Part shown: piece after piece, positions 1 to 7,382 of the stretch
Numbering within the stretch: the stretch's first letter is position 1
How the letters are laid out: each line of letters begins with the position of its first letter
DNA from: DATBRG01 sp036560445
GTDB lineage: Bacteria > Pseudomonadota > Gammaproteobacteria > Burkholderiales > Methylophilaceae
Direction: 5' to 3'
Assembly: GCA_036560445.1 (NCBI GenBank)
Contig: DATBRG010000017.1
Coordinates: 1 to 19,211 of the forward strand
DNA: 19,211 nt
The notes under the pieces: model-generated
Databases searched by the model: none
The model's input: only the letters and a program-made list of their open reading frames with translations
What the model was told of the DNA's origin: nothing
Translations under genes and position numbers: made by a program

Positions 1-486
1 CACGAGGAAATCCATATCGGAACGCACAGCATCCTCGGCAGAAAATTCGACATCGTCGGTATACTCCAGCGCCCATGTAACAGCCTGCACTGCACGCTCG
101 ACCACCTGGTCCTCAGTCATGCGCAACTTATTTTCCATGTGGATCTTGCTGGTCGCGATAAAAGTATGGATGCGACCATTCTTTTCTGCGTGCTGCATAG
201 CAGGCCGGATGGCCTCGCCGGCACGTCGCACATCGTTTTCACTGGCGCGTGCCAATGAGCAAACAGTGGAGCGTTTGATAACATCGGCAATTGCCTGGAT
301 CGCTTCAAAGTCACCCTGACTCGCTGCGGCAAAACCTGCCTCAATCACGTTGACCCCAAGTTTTTCCAGTTGCCGCGCAATGCGGATTTTCTCTTCCTTG
401 GTCATTGCCGCACCGGGGCTCTGCTCCCCATCGCGTAATGTGGTATCAAATATGATTAACTGATTTTTCTTATATTCTTGTTGCAT
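1..486 (-). CDS. leuA: 2-isopropylmalate synthase, N-terminal 162 codons (partial)
   Basis: The enzyme condenses acetyl-CoA with 2-oxoisovalerate, the first committed step of leucine synthesis in the cytoplasm. My translation from 486 down to base 1 is open for 162 codons and leaves the window in frame. Near residues 12-25 it carries the DTTLRDGEQSPG signature of the HMGL-like TIM barrel (metal- and substrate-binding Arg-Asp). VIEAGFAAAS follows at about 47-56. The catalytic barrel is therefore only partly present, and the C-terminal leucine-binding regulatory domain lies outside the window. ATG at 484-486 is preceded by AGGA (495-498) at 8 nt, which fixes the start. A second ATG at 491-493 is out of frame. 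The gene lies downstream of pssA on the same strand, but a separate promoter and leucine-rich leader peptide precede it, suggesting leucine-responsive control. The identification is secure. Confidence 0.96.
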   Translation of the reverse strand, partial: MQQEYKKNQLIIFDTTLRDGEQSPGAAMTKEEKIRIARQLEKLGVNVIEAGFAAASQGDFEAIQAIADVIKRSTVCSLARASENDVRRAGEAIRPAMQHAEKNGRIHTFIATSKIHMENKLRMTEDQVVERAVQAVTWALEYTDDVEFSAEDAVRSDMDFLV

Positions 487-604
487 GATTCATGTCCTAT
501 CTTGATTTTAGCGAGGCTTGGCCTCTGCCTGCTGGAATAGACCAGCGCTTCGCAATGCATTTTGTCATTGCGGCCTTGTGTAGCTCAAATTATGTGGGGG
601 ATAT
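487..604 (-). promoter_or_regulatory. candidate attenuator RNA between leader peptide and leuA
   Basis: The transcript between the leader stop codon and leuA can form several hairpins. One has a perfect 7-bp stem CGCAATG/CATTGCG (arms 551-557 and 566-572). Another is GAGGC-CAA-GCCTC (513-525), which extends by two pairs past a bulged A. An 8-nt segment, CCAGCAGG in the RNA (528-535), is perfectly complementary to CCUGCUGG inside the leucine-codon run (634-641), so ribosome stalling on leucine codons would change the pairing. No U-tract follows the hairpin nearest leuA, so control may be on translation, or through Rho, rather than by a classical intrinsic terminator. The structures were read by eye and energies were not computed. 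Confidence 0.5.
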
Positions 605-688
605 TTAGCGCGCTGGGCGCAGCAGCAGGCCAGCCAGCAGGTGGCTAGAATGTGACAGGAGTTGCGAATTAATGCGGTTGAAAAACAT
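605..688 (-). CDS. leucine-rich leader peptide upstream of leuA (leuL-like)
   Basis: This is a 27-codon ORF read on the minus strand from ATG (686-688) to TAA (605-607), found by translating the pssA-leuA gap by hand. Seven of the 27 residues are leucine (positions 10, 11, 17, 18, 21, 22, 23), in runs CTC CTG, CTG CTG and CTG CTG CTG just before the C-terminus RPAR. A short ORF rich in the product amino acid, placed between a promoter and the first gene of that pathway, is the hallmark of ribosome-mediated attenuation, as in enterobacterial leuL. No Shine-Dalgarno sequence is visible, and the ATG lies only a few nucleotides after the predicted transcription start, so it may be translated leaderless. 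Function is inferred from codon content and position. The sequence is not recognisably homologous to E. coli LeuL. Confidence 0.75.
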   Translation of the reverse strand: MFFNRINSQLLSHSSHLLAGLLLRPAR

Positions 689-697
689 AGTGCGGCA

Positions 698-726
698 AAT
701 ATAATGTTTTTTCTAGCTTATGGCAA
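698..726 (-). promoter_or_regulatory. sigma-70-type promoter for leuL-leuA
   Basis: On the minus strand TTGCCA (721-726) is separated by exactly 17 bp from TATATT (698-703). This is a good match to the housekeeping consensus, in the gap just after pssA stops. Transcription should begin near 690-692, giving a leader of about 200 nt before leuA. Confidence 0.6.
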
Positions 727-751
727 CATTTACGCGCTTTGTATTTTTCTA

Positions 752-1567
752 TCAATCCGATAGGGTATCGTCTGCCATTTTGTTATCTCCCGACTTGGTC
801 ATCCTTGTTTTAAGCCAGAGTAGATAGCCGGATAAGCCATATAACAAGGATACAAAGAACAGCACTTCTGGTGGGCTGTAGGAAATCAATACGAAAGCCA
901 GCACGATCAGCAATATCACCACAAATGGCACGCTGTTGCGTAGGTTGATATCCTTGCCACTGTAATAGCGCAAATCACTCACCATCGAAAAACCAGCAAT
1001 CAAAGTAATAGCCCAGGCTAGCCATGTCATTTTGATCACACCAAAAAACACTTCTGTGCCGCTAACACCGTTATCAAATGAAACCCACACCAATCCCGCT
1101 AGCAAGGCAGCAGCGGCTGGGCTAGGCAGGCCCTGAAAATAGCGTTTGTCGCTTTCATCCAGCTTGGTATTGAAGCGTGCAAGCCGTAATGCCGCTGAAG
1201 CGCAATAAATGAAAGCTGCTATCCAGCCCAGCTTGCCCATGGGCTGCAATGCCCACACGTAAAGCACCAGCGCTGGCGCAACACCAAACGACACCATGTC
1301 GGACAGGCTGTCATATTCCGCACCAAACGCACTTTGAGTATTAGTAAGGCGGGCTACGCGGCCATCCAGTCCATCCATCACCATAGCAATGAATATTGCG
1401 ACAGCAGAATGCTCAAAGCGCCCATTCATGGCCTGCACAATGGCATAAAAGCCTGCGAATAGTGATGCCGTGGTAAACAGATTGGGAAGGAGGTAGATAC
1501 TACGCTCACGCAAACTCGGTTCTATCAGCGGTTTCCTGCGGCGCGGGCGGGTAGATGGTTCGGCCAT
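752..1567 (-). CDS. pssA: CDP-diacylglycerol--serine O-phosphatidyltransferase
   Basis: This inner-membrane enzyme makes phosphatidylserine from CDP-diacylglycerol and L-serine, the precursor of phosphatidylethanolamine. The 271-residue protein carries the complete CDP-alcohol phosphatidyltransferase signature D-G-x2-A-R-x8-G-x3-D-x3-D (D68, G69, A72, R73, G82, D86, D90). Several hydrophobic segments follow to about residue 255. It is the integral-membrane (Bacillus-like, type II) form, not the unrelated E. coli peripheral enzyme. The basic N-terminus (RPRRRK) fits a cytoplasmic tail. ATG at 1565-1567 has AAGGA (1577-1581) at 9 nt. Phosphatidylserine decarboxylase (psd) often precedes this gene in related bacteria. 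Here the upstream neighbour is the divergent tgt, so psd must be elsewhere. leuA follows on the same strand, 265 bp away, with its own promoter. Confidence 0.95.
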   Translation of the reverse strand: MAEPSTRPRRRKPLIEPSLRERSIYLLPNLFTTASLFAGFYAIVQAMNGRFEHSAVAIFIAMVMDGLDGRVARLTNTQSAFGAEYDSLSDMVSFGVAPALVLYVWALQPMGKLGWIAAFIYCASAALRLARFNTKLDESDKRYFQGLPSPAAAALLAGLVWVSFDNGVSGTEVFFGVIKMTWLAWAITLIAGFSMVSDLRYYSGKDINLRNSVPFVVILLIVLAFVLISYSPPEVLFFVSLLYGLSGYLLWLKTRMTKSGDNKMADDTLSD

Positions 1568-1595
1568 GCGGACGATTCCTTATTAAGTTTTGCCT

Positions 1596-1604
1596 AGTAT
1601 AGCA
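1596..1604 (-). promoter_or_regulatory. extended -10 promoter element for pssA
   Basis: The minus strand reads TGC-TATACT, an extended -10 motif placed 29 bp before the pssA start codon. No convincing -35 box is found 16-18 bp upstream, as is usual for extended -10 promoters. The tgt promoter must lie in the same divergent gap, but I could not pick one out. Confidence 0.4.
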
Positions 1605-1673
1605 AAGCAGCTGAGCTAGTCTCTATACATTGGGGCTATGTTAGTATCGCGGCTTCGATTAATTACTCTCACT

Positions 1674-2774
1674 ATGCAATTTTCCCTGATTAAACAAGAT
1701 GGCGATGCTCGCCGCGGCACAGTAAGCCTTGTGCATGGCGATGTGCAAACCCCAGCCTTCATGCCGGTTGGCACTTATGGCGCAGTCAAAACCCTTGCTC
1801 CAACGGAAATCCGCGACATCGGCGCACACATCGTACTCGGCAATACCTTTCATCTTTGGCTCAGGCCAGGGCTGGAGGTTATCGCCGCGCACGGCGGCCT
1901 GCATGGTTTTATGGGGTGGGATGGCCCGATCCTCACTGATTCCGGTGGATTCCAGGTATGGAGCCTAGGTGATTTACGCAAGATCACCGAGGAAGGCGTT
2001 AAATTCCGCTCCCCCATCAATGGCGATAGCTGCTTCCTCACACCCGAGGAATCCATGCGCATCCAGAAGGTGCTCAATTCCGATATTGTCATGGTATTCG
2101 ATGAATGCACACCCTACCCTGCCACCTATGATGAGGCACGTGACTCAATGCAGTTAAGCTTGCGATGGGCGAGGCGTAGCAAGGATGCACATCAGGGCAA
2201 CCCGAATGCGTTGTTTGGCATCATCCAAGGCGGGATGTATGAGCCGTTGCGCGATGAATCGCTGAAAGGTCTCACCGAGATTGGCTTCGATGGCTACGCT
2301 ATTGGCGGCTTGTCGGTGGGTGAGCCCAAGGAGGACATGCTGCGCATCCTGGCGCATACCGCACCGCAACTACCAAAGGACAAACCGCGCTACCTCATGG
2401 GGGTAGGCACCCCGGAAGACCTGGTAGCTGCTGTGTCGCGCGGCGTAGATATGTTCGATTGCGTGATGCCGACGCGTAACGCACGTAACGGCTGGCTATT
2501 CACCCGCAATGGCGATATCAAGCTGAAAAACACCCGTTACAAGACAGATACCGGGCCATTGGATCCCGACTGCCAGTGCTACACCTGCCGCAATTTCAGC
2601 CGTGCCTACCTGCATCACCTGCACCGCGTAGGCGAGATACTGGGCGCACGCCTGAATACTATCCACAACCTACATTATTACCAGGAGCTGATGGGCGGCA
2701 TGCGTAGCGCTATCGAACAAGGCAAGTTTGCTGACTTTGTCAGTGAGTTTGCGCAAAAGCGCGCGGCTAAGTGA
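1674..2774 (+). CDS. tgt: queuine/preQ1 tRNA-guanine transglycosylase
   Basis: The enzyme replaces guanine-34 with preQ1 in the wobble position of GUN-anticodon tRNAs, on the way to queuosine. Numbering from the start chosen here (366 aa), it shows LTDSGGFQ with Asp89, the nucleophile motif VDMFDCVMPTRN with Asp262, and the zinc site Cys300, Cys302, Cys305 and His331 (CQCYTC ... NTIHN). All catalytic and metal residues of the bacterial family are present. An in-frame ATG at 1638 would add 12 residues (MLVSRLRLITLT). I prefer 1674 because family members begin with M-x-F-x-L a few residues before DGxARRG, although neither start has a convincing Shine-Dalgarno sequence. It heads the classical tgt-yajC-secD-secF cluster. 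Confidence 0.96.
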   Translation: MQFSLIKQDGDARRGTVSLVHGDVQTPAFMPVGTYGAVKTLAPTEIRDIGAHIVLGNTFHLWLRPGLEVIAAHGGLHGFMGWDGPILTDSGGFQVWSLGDLRKITEEGVKFRSPINGDSCFLTPEESMRIQKVLNSDIVMVFDECTPYPATYDEARDSMQLSLRWARRSKDAHQGNPNALFGIIQGGMYEPLRDESLKGLTEIGFDGYAIGGLSVGEPKEDMLRILAHTAPQLPKDKPRYLMGVGTPEDLVAAVSRGVDMFDCVMPTRNARNGWLFTRNGDIKLKNTRYKTDTGPLDPDCQCYTCRNFSRAYLHHLHRVGEILGARLNTIHNLHYYQELMGGMRSAIEQGKFADFVSEFAQKRAAK

Positions 2775-2781
2775 CGGTCTA

Positions 2782-2790
2782 TGCTAAAAT
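2782..2790 (+). promoter_or_regulatory. possible extended -10 element before yajC
   Basis: TGC-TAAAAT occurs in the 58-bp gap between tgt and yajC, 42 bp before the yajC start. No -35 box is seen. If real, it would let yajC-secDF be transcribed independently of tgt. Confidence 0.25.
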
Positions 2791-2832
2791 TTTGCGCTTT
2801 ACTGATGTTGCTTTTGTTGAGAAAGGTTTCAC

Positions 2833-3150
2833 ATGTTAATTAGTTCTGCTTATGCTGCTACTTCTGCCGCCGGCCCTGACTGGATGAGCTTTGTACCCTT
2901 GGTCGTGATCTTTGTATTGTTCTGGTTCATGCTGATTCGCCCGCAAATGAAACAGGCCAAGGAACAGCGCAACATGATAGAAGCACTGCAAAAAGGTGAT
3001 GAAGTGACCACGTCAAGCGGTATTGTTGGTCGCGTTACCAAGGTTGGCGATGGTTTTGTTGGCCTGGAAATCGCGCCAGAAGTAACCATCAACGTGCAAA
3101 AAAGCGCCGTTCAAACCTTGCTGCCCAAGGGCACCATTAAATCCCTCTAG
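2833..3150 (+). CDS. yajC: Sec translocon accessory protein YajC
   Basis: This is the small inner-membrane subunit of the SecDF-YajC subcomplex that assists SecYEG-dependent export. The 105-residue protein has a short N-terminus, one strongly hydrophobic segment at about residues 18-37 (FVPLVVIFVLFWFMLI), then RPQMKQAKEQR and a soluble domain with the family pattern GDEVTTSSGIVGRV. Length and motif order match YajC throughout. ATG at 2833 is preceded by AAAGG at 7 nt. It sits between tgt and secD, as in most proteobacteria. Confidence 0.96.
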   Translation: MLISSAYAATSAAGPDWMSFVPLVVIFVLFWFMLIRPQMKQAKEQRNMIEALQKGDEVTTSSGIVGRVTKVGDGFVGLEIAPEVTINVQKSAVQTLLPKGTIKSL

Positions 3151-3206
3151 GCCAATTCTTTCTAGCCAAGTCTTTTTAACCGCAAATATTCCCTGCGAGC
3201 TGCAAC

Positions 3207-5036
3207 ATGAACCGCTATCCAACGTGGAAATACCTATTAGTGCTGACTGCACTGCTGCTAGGCGTGCTTTATTCACTGCCCAACCTGTTTGGGGAATCGC
3301 CAGCTGTACAGATCACCCGTGCTAAAAATACTGCCAAGCTCGACCCGGCCTTATTGAGCCAGGTAGAAACTACGCTGAAGCAAGCCAACCTTAAGTACGA
3401 CGCCATATTTCTCGATGTGAGCGGGGTTAAGGTGCGTTTTGCCGATCCTGATGCCCAGATCAAAGCCAAAGATGTGCTGCAAAGCAGCTTGGGCAATGAT
3501 TACGTGATTGCGCTTAATCTATTGTCGCGCTCACCACTATGGCTGCGTGACATCGGCGCACTACCTATGTATCTGGGTCTAGATTTGCGTGGCGGTGTGC
3601 ACTTCCTGTTGCAGGTAGACATGAAAGCGGCACTGGATAAGGCTGCCGAGCGTTATGTCGGTGATTTCCGCAGCTCCATGCGCAAGGAAAAAATTACCTA
3701 TCTGGGCGTATCGCGTGAAGGTCAAACTGTGCAAGTACGCTTCAACCAGGCTAGTGAGTTGGCCAAGGCTGAAGCCATCCTGTCCAAGGATTTCCCCGAC
3801 CTGACGCTAAAAGAGTCTGACAATGGCACTGACGAGCTACTGATTGCCAGCCTCAGCCCGCCAGCGCAGAAGCGTATTCAGGACTTTGCACTCAAGCAGA
3901 ATATCCAGACCCTGCATAACCGTATCAACGAGCTCGGTGTTGCCGAACCTATCATCCAACAGCAAGGCCTTGATCGCGTCGTAGTACAACTGCCAGGCGT
4001 GCAGGACACCGCTAAGGCCAAGGAAATCCTGGGGCGTACAGCAACCCTGGAAATCCGCATGGTAGATGAGGAAAAGAGCGACTTTGCTACGCTGGATAAA
4101 GCCAGTAAGGGCCAAGTGCCGTTTGGCGATGAGTTCTACCTTGATCGCAGCGGCCAGCCGATTCTGGTAAAGAAAAGCGTTGTGCTGACTGGTGACTATA
4201 TTACCGATGCCGGCCCGGGGCTGGATCAACAAACCGGCCGTTCAGTGGTGCATGTCACACTGGATGGGCGCGGCGCAGGCATCTTCAAGCAAGTTACCCG
4301 TGAAAACGTGAAAAAGCGCATGGCTATCCTGCTGATTGAAAAAGGCAAGGCTGAAGTCATTACCGCGCCAGTGATCAATGAAGAAATCGGCGGCGGGCGT
4401 GTACAGATCAGCGGTATGGAAAGCGTACAGGAAGCCACTGACATCTCCTTGCTGCTGCGTGCTGGTGCGCTTGCTGCACCGATGGATATCGTCGAGGAGC
4501 GTACCGTCGGCCCAAGCATGGGTGAAGAGAACATCAAACGCGGCATCCATTCCACGATGTGGGGTTTCGTCGCAATCAGCGTGTTCATGGTTATCTACTA
4601 CATGGTGTTCGGCTCCATTTCAGTACTGGCACTGGGCATCAACCTCTTATTGCTGATGGCCATACTATCCATGCTGCAAGCCACACTGACACTGCCTGGC
4701 CTGGCGGCTATCGCGCTCACACTCGGTATGGCGATTGATGCTAACGTGCTGATCAACGAGCGTATTCGCGAGGAAGTGCGCAATGGCAATACGCCGCAAG
4801 CGGCTATTCATGCCGGTTACGACCGCGCTTTCGATACCATCCTGGACTCCAACGTGACCACCTTCATCGTTGGCGTCATGTTGTTCAGTTTCGGCTCTGG
4901 CCCTATTCGCGGCTTTGCCGTGGTACACATGCTGGGGATACTGACTTCGATGTTCAGTGCCATCGTCGTATCGCGCGCTGTCGTCAATCTGGTTTATGGC
5001 TATCGCCGCAAGGTCAACAAGCTGGCTATCGGCTAA
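3207..5036 (+). CDS. secD: protein translocase subunit SecD
   Basis: SecD is an RND-family membrane protein that uses the proton motive force to help pull exported proteins through SecYEG. The 609-residue protein has TM1 at about 6-27. A large periplasmic region begins with YLGLDLRGGVHFLLQVDM (from about residue 122), and a second subdomain contains ILGRTATLEIRMV and TDAGPGLDQQTGR. The C-terminal block of membrane segments runs from about residue 452, with the conserved LGMAIDANVLINERIREE in TM4 that carries the proton-relay aspartate. Length is normal. The Shine-Dalgarno sequence is weak (GCGAGC). It lies 56 bp after yajC and 20 bp before secF, consistent with one transcript. Confidence 0.97.
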   Translation: MNRYPTWKYLLVLTALLLGVLYSLPNLFGESPAVQITRAKNTAKLDPALLSQVETTLKQANLKYDAIFLDVSGVKVRFADPDAQIKAKDVLQSSLGNDYVIALNLLSRSPLWLRDIGALPMYLGLDLRGGVHFLLQVDMKAALDKAAERYVGDFRSSMRKEKITYLGVSREGQTVQVRFNQASELAKAEAILSKDFPDLTLKESDNGTDELLIASLSPPAQKRIQDFALKQNIQTLHNRINELGVAEPIIQQQGLDRVVVQLPGVQDTAKAKEILGRTATLEIRMVDEEKSDFATLDKASKGQVPFGDEFYLDRSGQPILVKKSVVLTGDYITDAGPGLDQQTGRSVVHVTLDGRGAGIFKQVTRENVKKRMAILLIEKGKAEVITAPVINEEIGGGRVQISGMESVQEATDISLLLRAGALAAPMDIVEERTVGPSMGEENIKRGIHSTMWGFVAISVFMVIYYMVFGSISVLALGINLLLLMAILSMLQATLTLPGLAAIALTLGMAIDANVLINERIREEVRNGNTPQAAIHAGYDRAFDTILDSNVTTFIVGVMLFSFGSGPIRGFAVVHMLGILTSMFSAIVVSRAVVNLVYGYRRKVNKLAIG

Positions 5037-5056
5037 AAGGACAAGAGTAAAAGACC

Positions 5057-5992
5057 ATGGAAATTTTTAGAATCAAACACGACATTCCTTTCATGAGCTA
5101 TGGCCGTCTGACCACGGCTATCTCACTGATCACGTTCTTGCTGGCCATATTTTTCCTGGCACATCGCGGCCTCAACCTTGGTGTAGATTTCACCGGCGGC
5201 ACGCTCATGGAAGTGAGCTACCCACAAGCAGCTGACCTCACCAAGGTGCGTGCCGCTGTCGATAGCGTCGGCCTAAAAGAAGCGACAGTACAGAATTTCG
5301 GCACCAGTCATGATGTGCTGATTCGCCTGCCTCTCAAATCGGGCCTCTCCATTGCGCAACTGTCGGAGCAAGTATTGGCAGCACTACATAATGCAGACCC
5401 TAATGTTGAGATGCGCCGTGTTGAGTCGGTTGGCTCGCAAGTCGGGCAGGAGCTTTATGAGAATGGGGCCTTAGCCTTGCTGCTGGTTTCGCTCGGCATC
5501 ATGGGTTATCTGGCATTCCGCTTCGAATGGCGCTTTGCGGTGGCTGCCATCATCGCCAATATGCATGATGTGGTCATTATTCTGGGCTTCTTCGCCTTCT
5601 TCCAGTGGGAATTCAACCTAACGGTATTGGCCGCTGTGCTAGCCGTTCTGGGTTATTCAGTGAATGAGTCCGTGGTCGTGTTTGACCGGGTACGTGAAAA
5701 CTTCCGCAAGATGCGTAAGGCCGGTGTGGCTGAAGTCATCAATAACGCCATCACCCGTACCATGTCGCGTACTATCATCACCCACGCCATGACGCAAACC
5801 ATGGTCTGCTCCATGCTGTTCTTCGGTGGTGAAGTGTTGCACAACTTTGCACTGGCGTTGACCATCGGCATTCTATTCGGCATCTATTCTTCGGTGTTGG
5901 TGGCAAGCCCTATCGTAATGTGGCTAGGTGTCTCACGCGAAAACCTGGTGACCGGTGCAGAAAAAAGAGCCGTAGCCGACGCAACGCCTTGA
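5057..5992 (+). CDS. secF: protein translocase subunit SecF
   Basis: SecF is the partner of SecD in the proton-driven Sec accessory complex. The 311-residue protein has TM1 at about 17-35, the signature GVDFTGGTLMEV at 42-53, a small periplasmic domain, and a C-terminal block of five membrane helices from about residue 135. That block contains the conserved LGYSVNESVVVFDRVREN. Length and motif order are normal. The stop of secD and the start of secF are 20 bp apart, with purine-rich AAAAGGACAAGAG between them. It is the last gene of the tgt-yajC-secDF cluster, and a hairpin follows the stop codon by 4 bp. Confidence 0.97.
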   Translation: MEIFRIKHDIPFMSYGRLTTAISLITFLLAIFFLAHRGLNLGVDFTGGTLMEVSYPQAADLTKVRAAVDSVGLKEATVQNFGTSHDVLIRLPLKSGLSIAQLSEQVLAALHNADPNVEMRRVESVGSQVGQELYENGALALLLVSLGIMGYLAFRFEWRFAVAAIIANMHDVVIILGFFAFFQWEFNLTVLAAVLAVLGYSVNESVVVFDRVRENFRKMRKAGVAEVINNAITRTMSRTIITHAMTQTMVCSMLFFGGEVLHNFALALTIGILFGIYSSVLVASPIVMWLGVSRENLVTGAEKRAVADATP

Positions 5993-5996
5993 CAAG

Positions 5997-6030
5997 TGAG
6001 ACGCTTCACACGGAAACTAGAAGCGTCTCA
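5997..6030 (+). terminator. hairpin after secF, no U-tract
   Basis: A perfect 11-bp inverted repeat TGAGACGCTTC/GAAGCGTCTCA (5997-6007 and 6020-6030) with a 12-nt loop begins 4 bp after the secF stop codon. TAATTAG follows, not a T-run. It is not a canonical intrinsic terminator and could instead stabilise the 3' end of the sec mRNA. It ends 16 bp before the next start codon. Confidence 0.45.
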
Positions 6031-6046
6031 TAATTAGTCACACTCC

Positions 6047-7306
6047 TTGGACGACATTCCCTTATCGCTAAAACTTAGCGTTCTTGCCCTGTTGCTGCTG
6101 ATGGCAGCCTTCTTCTCTATCGCTGAAACCAGCCTGATGTCGGTCAACCGCTACCGTATGCGGCATCTGGCAAAATCCGGCAACCGCGGGGCGCGGCTGG
6201 CAAGCATGCTGCTGGCGCAGACAGACAAGATGCTGGGCGTTATCCTGCTTGGCAACACGCTATCCATCGCTGCCTCTACCACGTTGACGACTATCATCTG
6301 CGTCGACCTGTTTGGCGATGGCCAGTGGGTACTTGCCGTCAGTACCTTGACGATCAGCTTCATGATTCTGGTATTCGGCGAGATATCACCCAAAGTCATC
6401 GCCGCTGCCAACCCTGAAAAATGGGCATTCAGTACCAGTTACCTGCTTTATCCACTGCTCAGGCTGGCCTATCCTGCAGTTTGGATAGTCAATATCCTCG
6501 TTCGTGCATTTTTGCGCCTGCTCGGCATCCGACCAAACTTCAGCGAAGTCTCGCATGCCATGAGCATGGAAGAGCTACGTACAATCGTCATGGAAGCCGG
6601 TAGCTACATCCCGAAAAAGCACCAGACCATACTGCTGAATCTGTTCGACCTGGAGAAAGCCACAGTTGATGACGTGATGACAGCACACACCCAGATTGAA
6701 AGTATTGATTTCGATGCATCGCTCGAAACCATACTGCAACACATCTCAACCAGCCATCACACGCGACTGCCTGTTCGACAGGGCCCGGCCGAAGAAATCA
6801 TCGGCATCATCCATATCCGTAAGGTGATGAATCAGTTGCGTGATGGCAAACTTGATCTGGAAGGCCTACGCGAAGTAATCAGCGAACCCTATTTCATCCC
6901 CTCTGGAACACCACTATATACGCAGATGCAGCAGTTCCAGGAGAAGCAGCAGCGTATTGCGCTGGTGGTGGATGAGTACGGCGAACTAAAAGGCCTGGTA
7001 ACCCTCGAAGATATATTGGAAGAAATTATTGGGGACTTCACCACCCAGTCGCCGCTACGGACCAGTAACTACAGGCAGGAAGAAGATGGTGGCTGGCTGG
7101 TAGATGGGGGTAGTAGCCTGCGCGACCTCAACAAAAAGCTAGGATTGAGTCTGCCGCTGGATGGCCCACGTACTTTGAACGGCCTGATACTGGAACATTT
7201 CGAGGATATTCCAGAACCCAGCACCAGCTTCAAGATTGGCTCGCACACGCTGGAGATCATGCAGACGCAGGACAGGATTGTTAAAAGCGTACGGATTTAC
7301 CCCTAA
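6047..7306 (+). CDS. corB: CNNM/CorB-family transporter (DUF21, CBS pair, CorC_HlyC domain)
   Basis: This membrane protein belongs to the family linked to magnesium/cobalt transport (E. coli CorB/YfjD; eukaryotic CNNM). The 419 residues run DUF21 membrane domain at about 1-190, with SIAETSL at 24-30 and GEISPK at 111-116. A CBS pair spans about 208-330 (DDVMTAHTQI; VVDEYGELKGLVTLEDILEEIIGD at about 308-331). A C-terminal CorC_HlyC domain covers about 343-419. Translation must begin after the in-frame TAG at 6035-6037. TTG at 6047 is the best candidate because it yields the complete first membrane helix; the first ATG (residue 20) would cut that helix off. No Shine-Dalgarno sequence is visible. 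Family assignment is firm, while the transported ion is an inference from the family. Confidence 0.9.
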   Translation: MDDIPLSLKLSVLALLLLMAAFFSIAETSLMSVNRYRMRHLAKSGNRGARLASMLLAQTDKMLGVILLGNTLSIAASTTLTTIICVDLFGDGQWVLAVSTLTISFMILVFGEISPKVIAAANPEKWAFSTSYLLYPLLRLAYPAVWIVNILVRAFLRLLGIRPNFSEVSHAMSMEELRTIVMEAGSYIPKKHQTILLNLFDLEKATVDDVMTAHTQIESIDFDASLETILQHISTSHHTRLPVRQGPAEEIIGIIHIRKVMNQLRDGKLDLEGLREVISEPYFIPSGTPLYTQMQQFQEKQQRIALVVDEYGELKGLVTLEDILEEIIGDFTTQSPLRTSNYRQEEDGGWLVDGGSSLRDLNKKLGLSLPLDGPRTLNGLILEHFEDIPEPSTSFKIGSHTLEIMQTQDRIVKSVRIYP

Positions 7307-7343
7307 GTCACAATTAAACCGATTACCCACACTTAATTGAGGC

Positions 7344-7372
7344 TTGAAATATTCTCGATTAGGCTCAAAATA
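7344..7372 (+). promoter_or_regulatory. possible promoter for clpS-clpA
   Basis: TTGAAA (7344-7349) is separated by 17 bp from AAAATA (7367-7372), ending 10 bp before the clpS ATG. The -10 is poor and the spacing to the start is very short, so this is a weak candidate. The 76-bp gap shows no terminator for corB. Confidence 0.25.
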
Positions 7373-7382
7373 GATTCTAAAT

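Noticed and set aside
513..525. GAGGC-CAA-GCCTC hairpin as an intrinsic terminator before leuA
   Set aside because: It is followed by GCTAAAATC, not a U-tract, so I list it only as part of a leader structure.
1638..1673. Upstream ATG adding 12 residues to Tgt
   Set aside because: The extra residues do not fit the family N-terminus, which begins at the M-x-F-x-L of the 1674 start.
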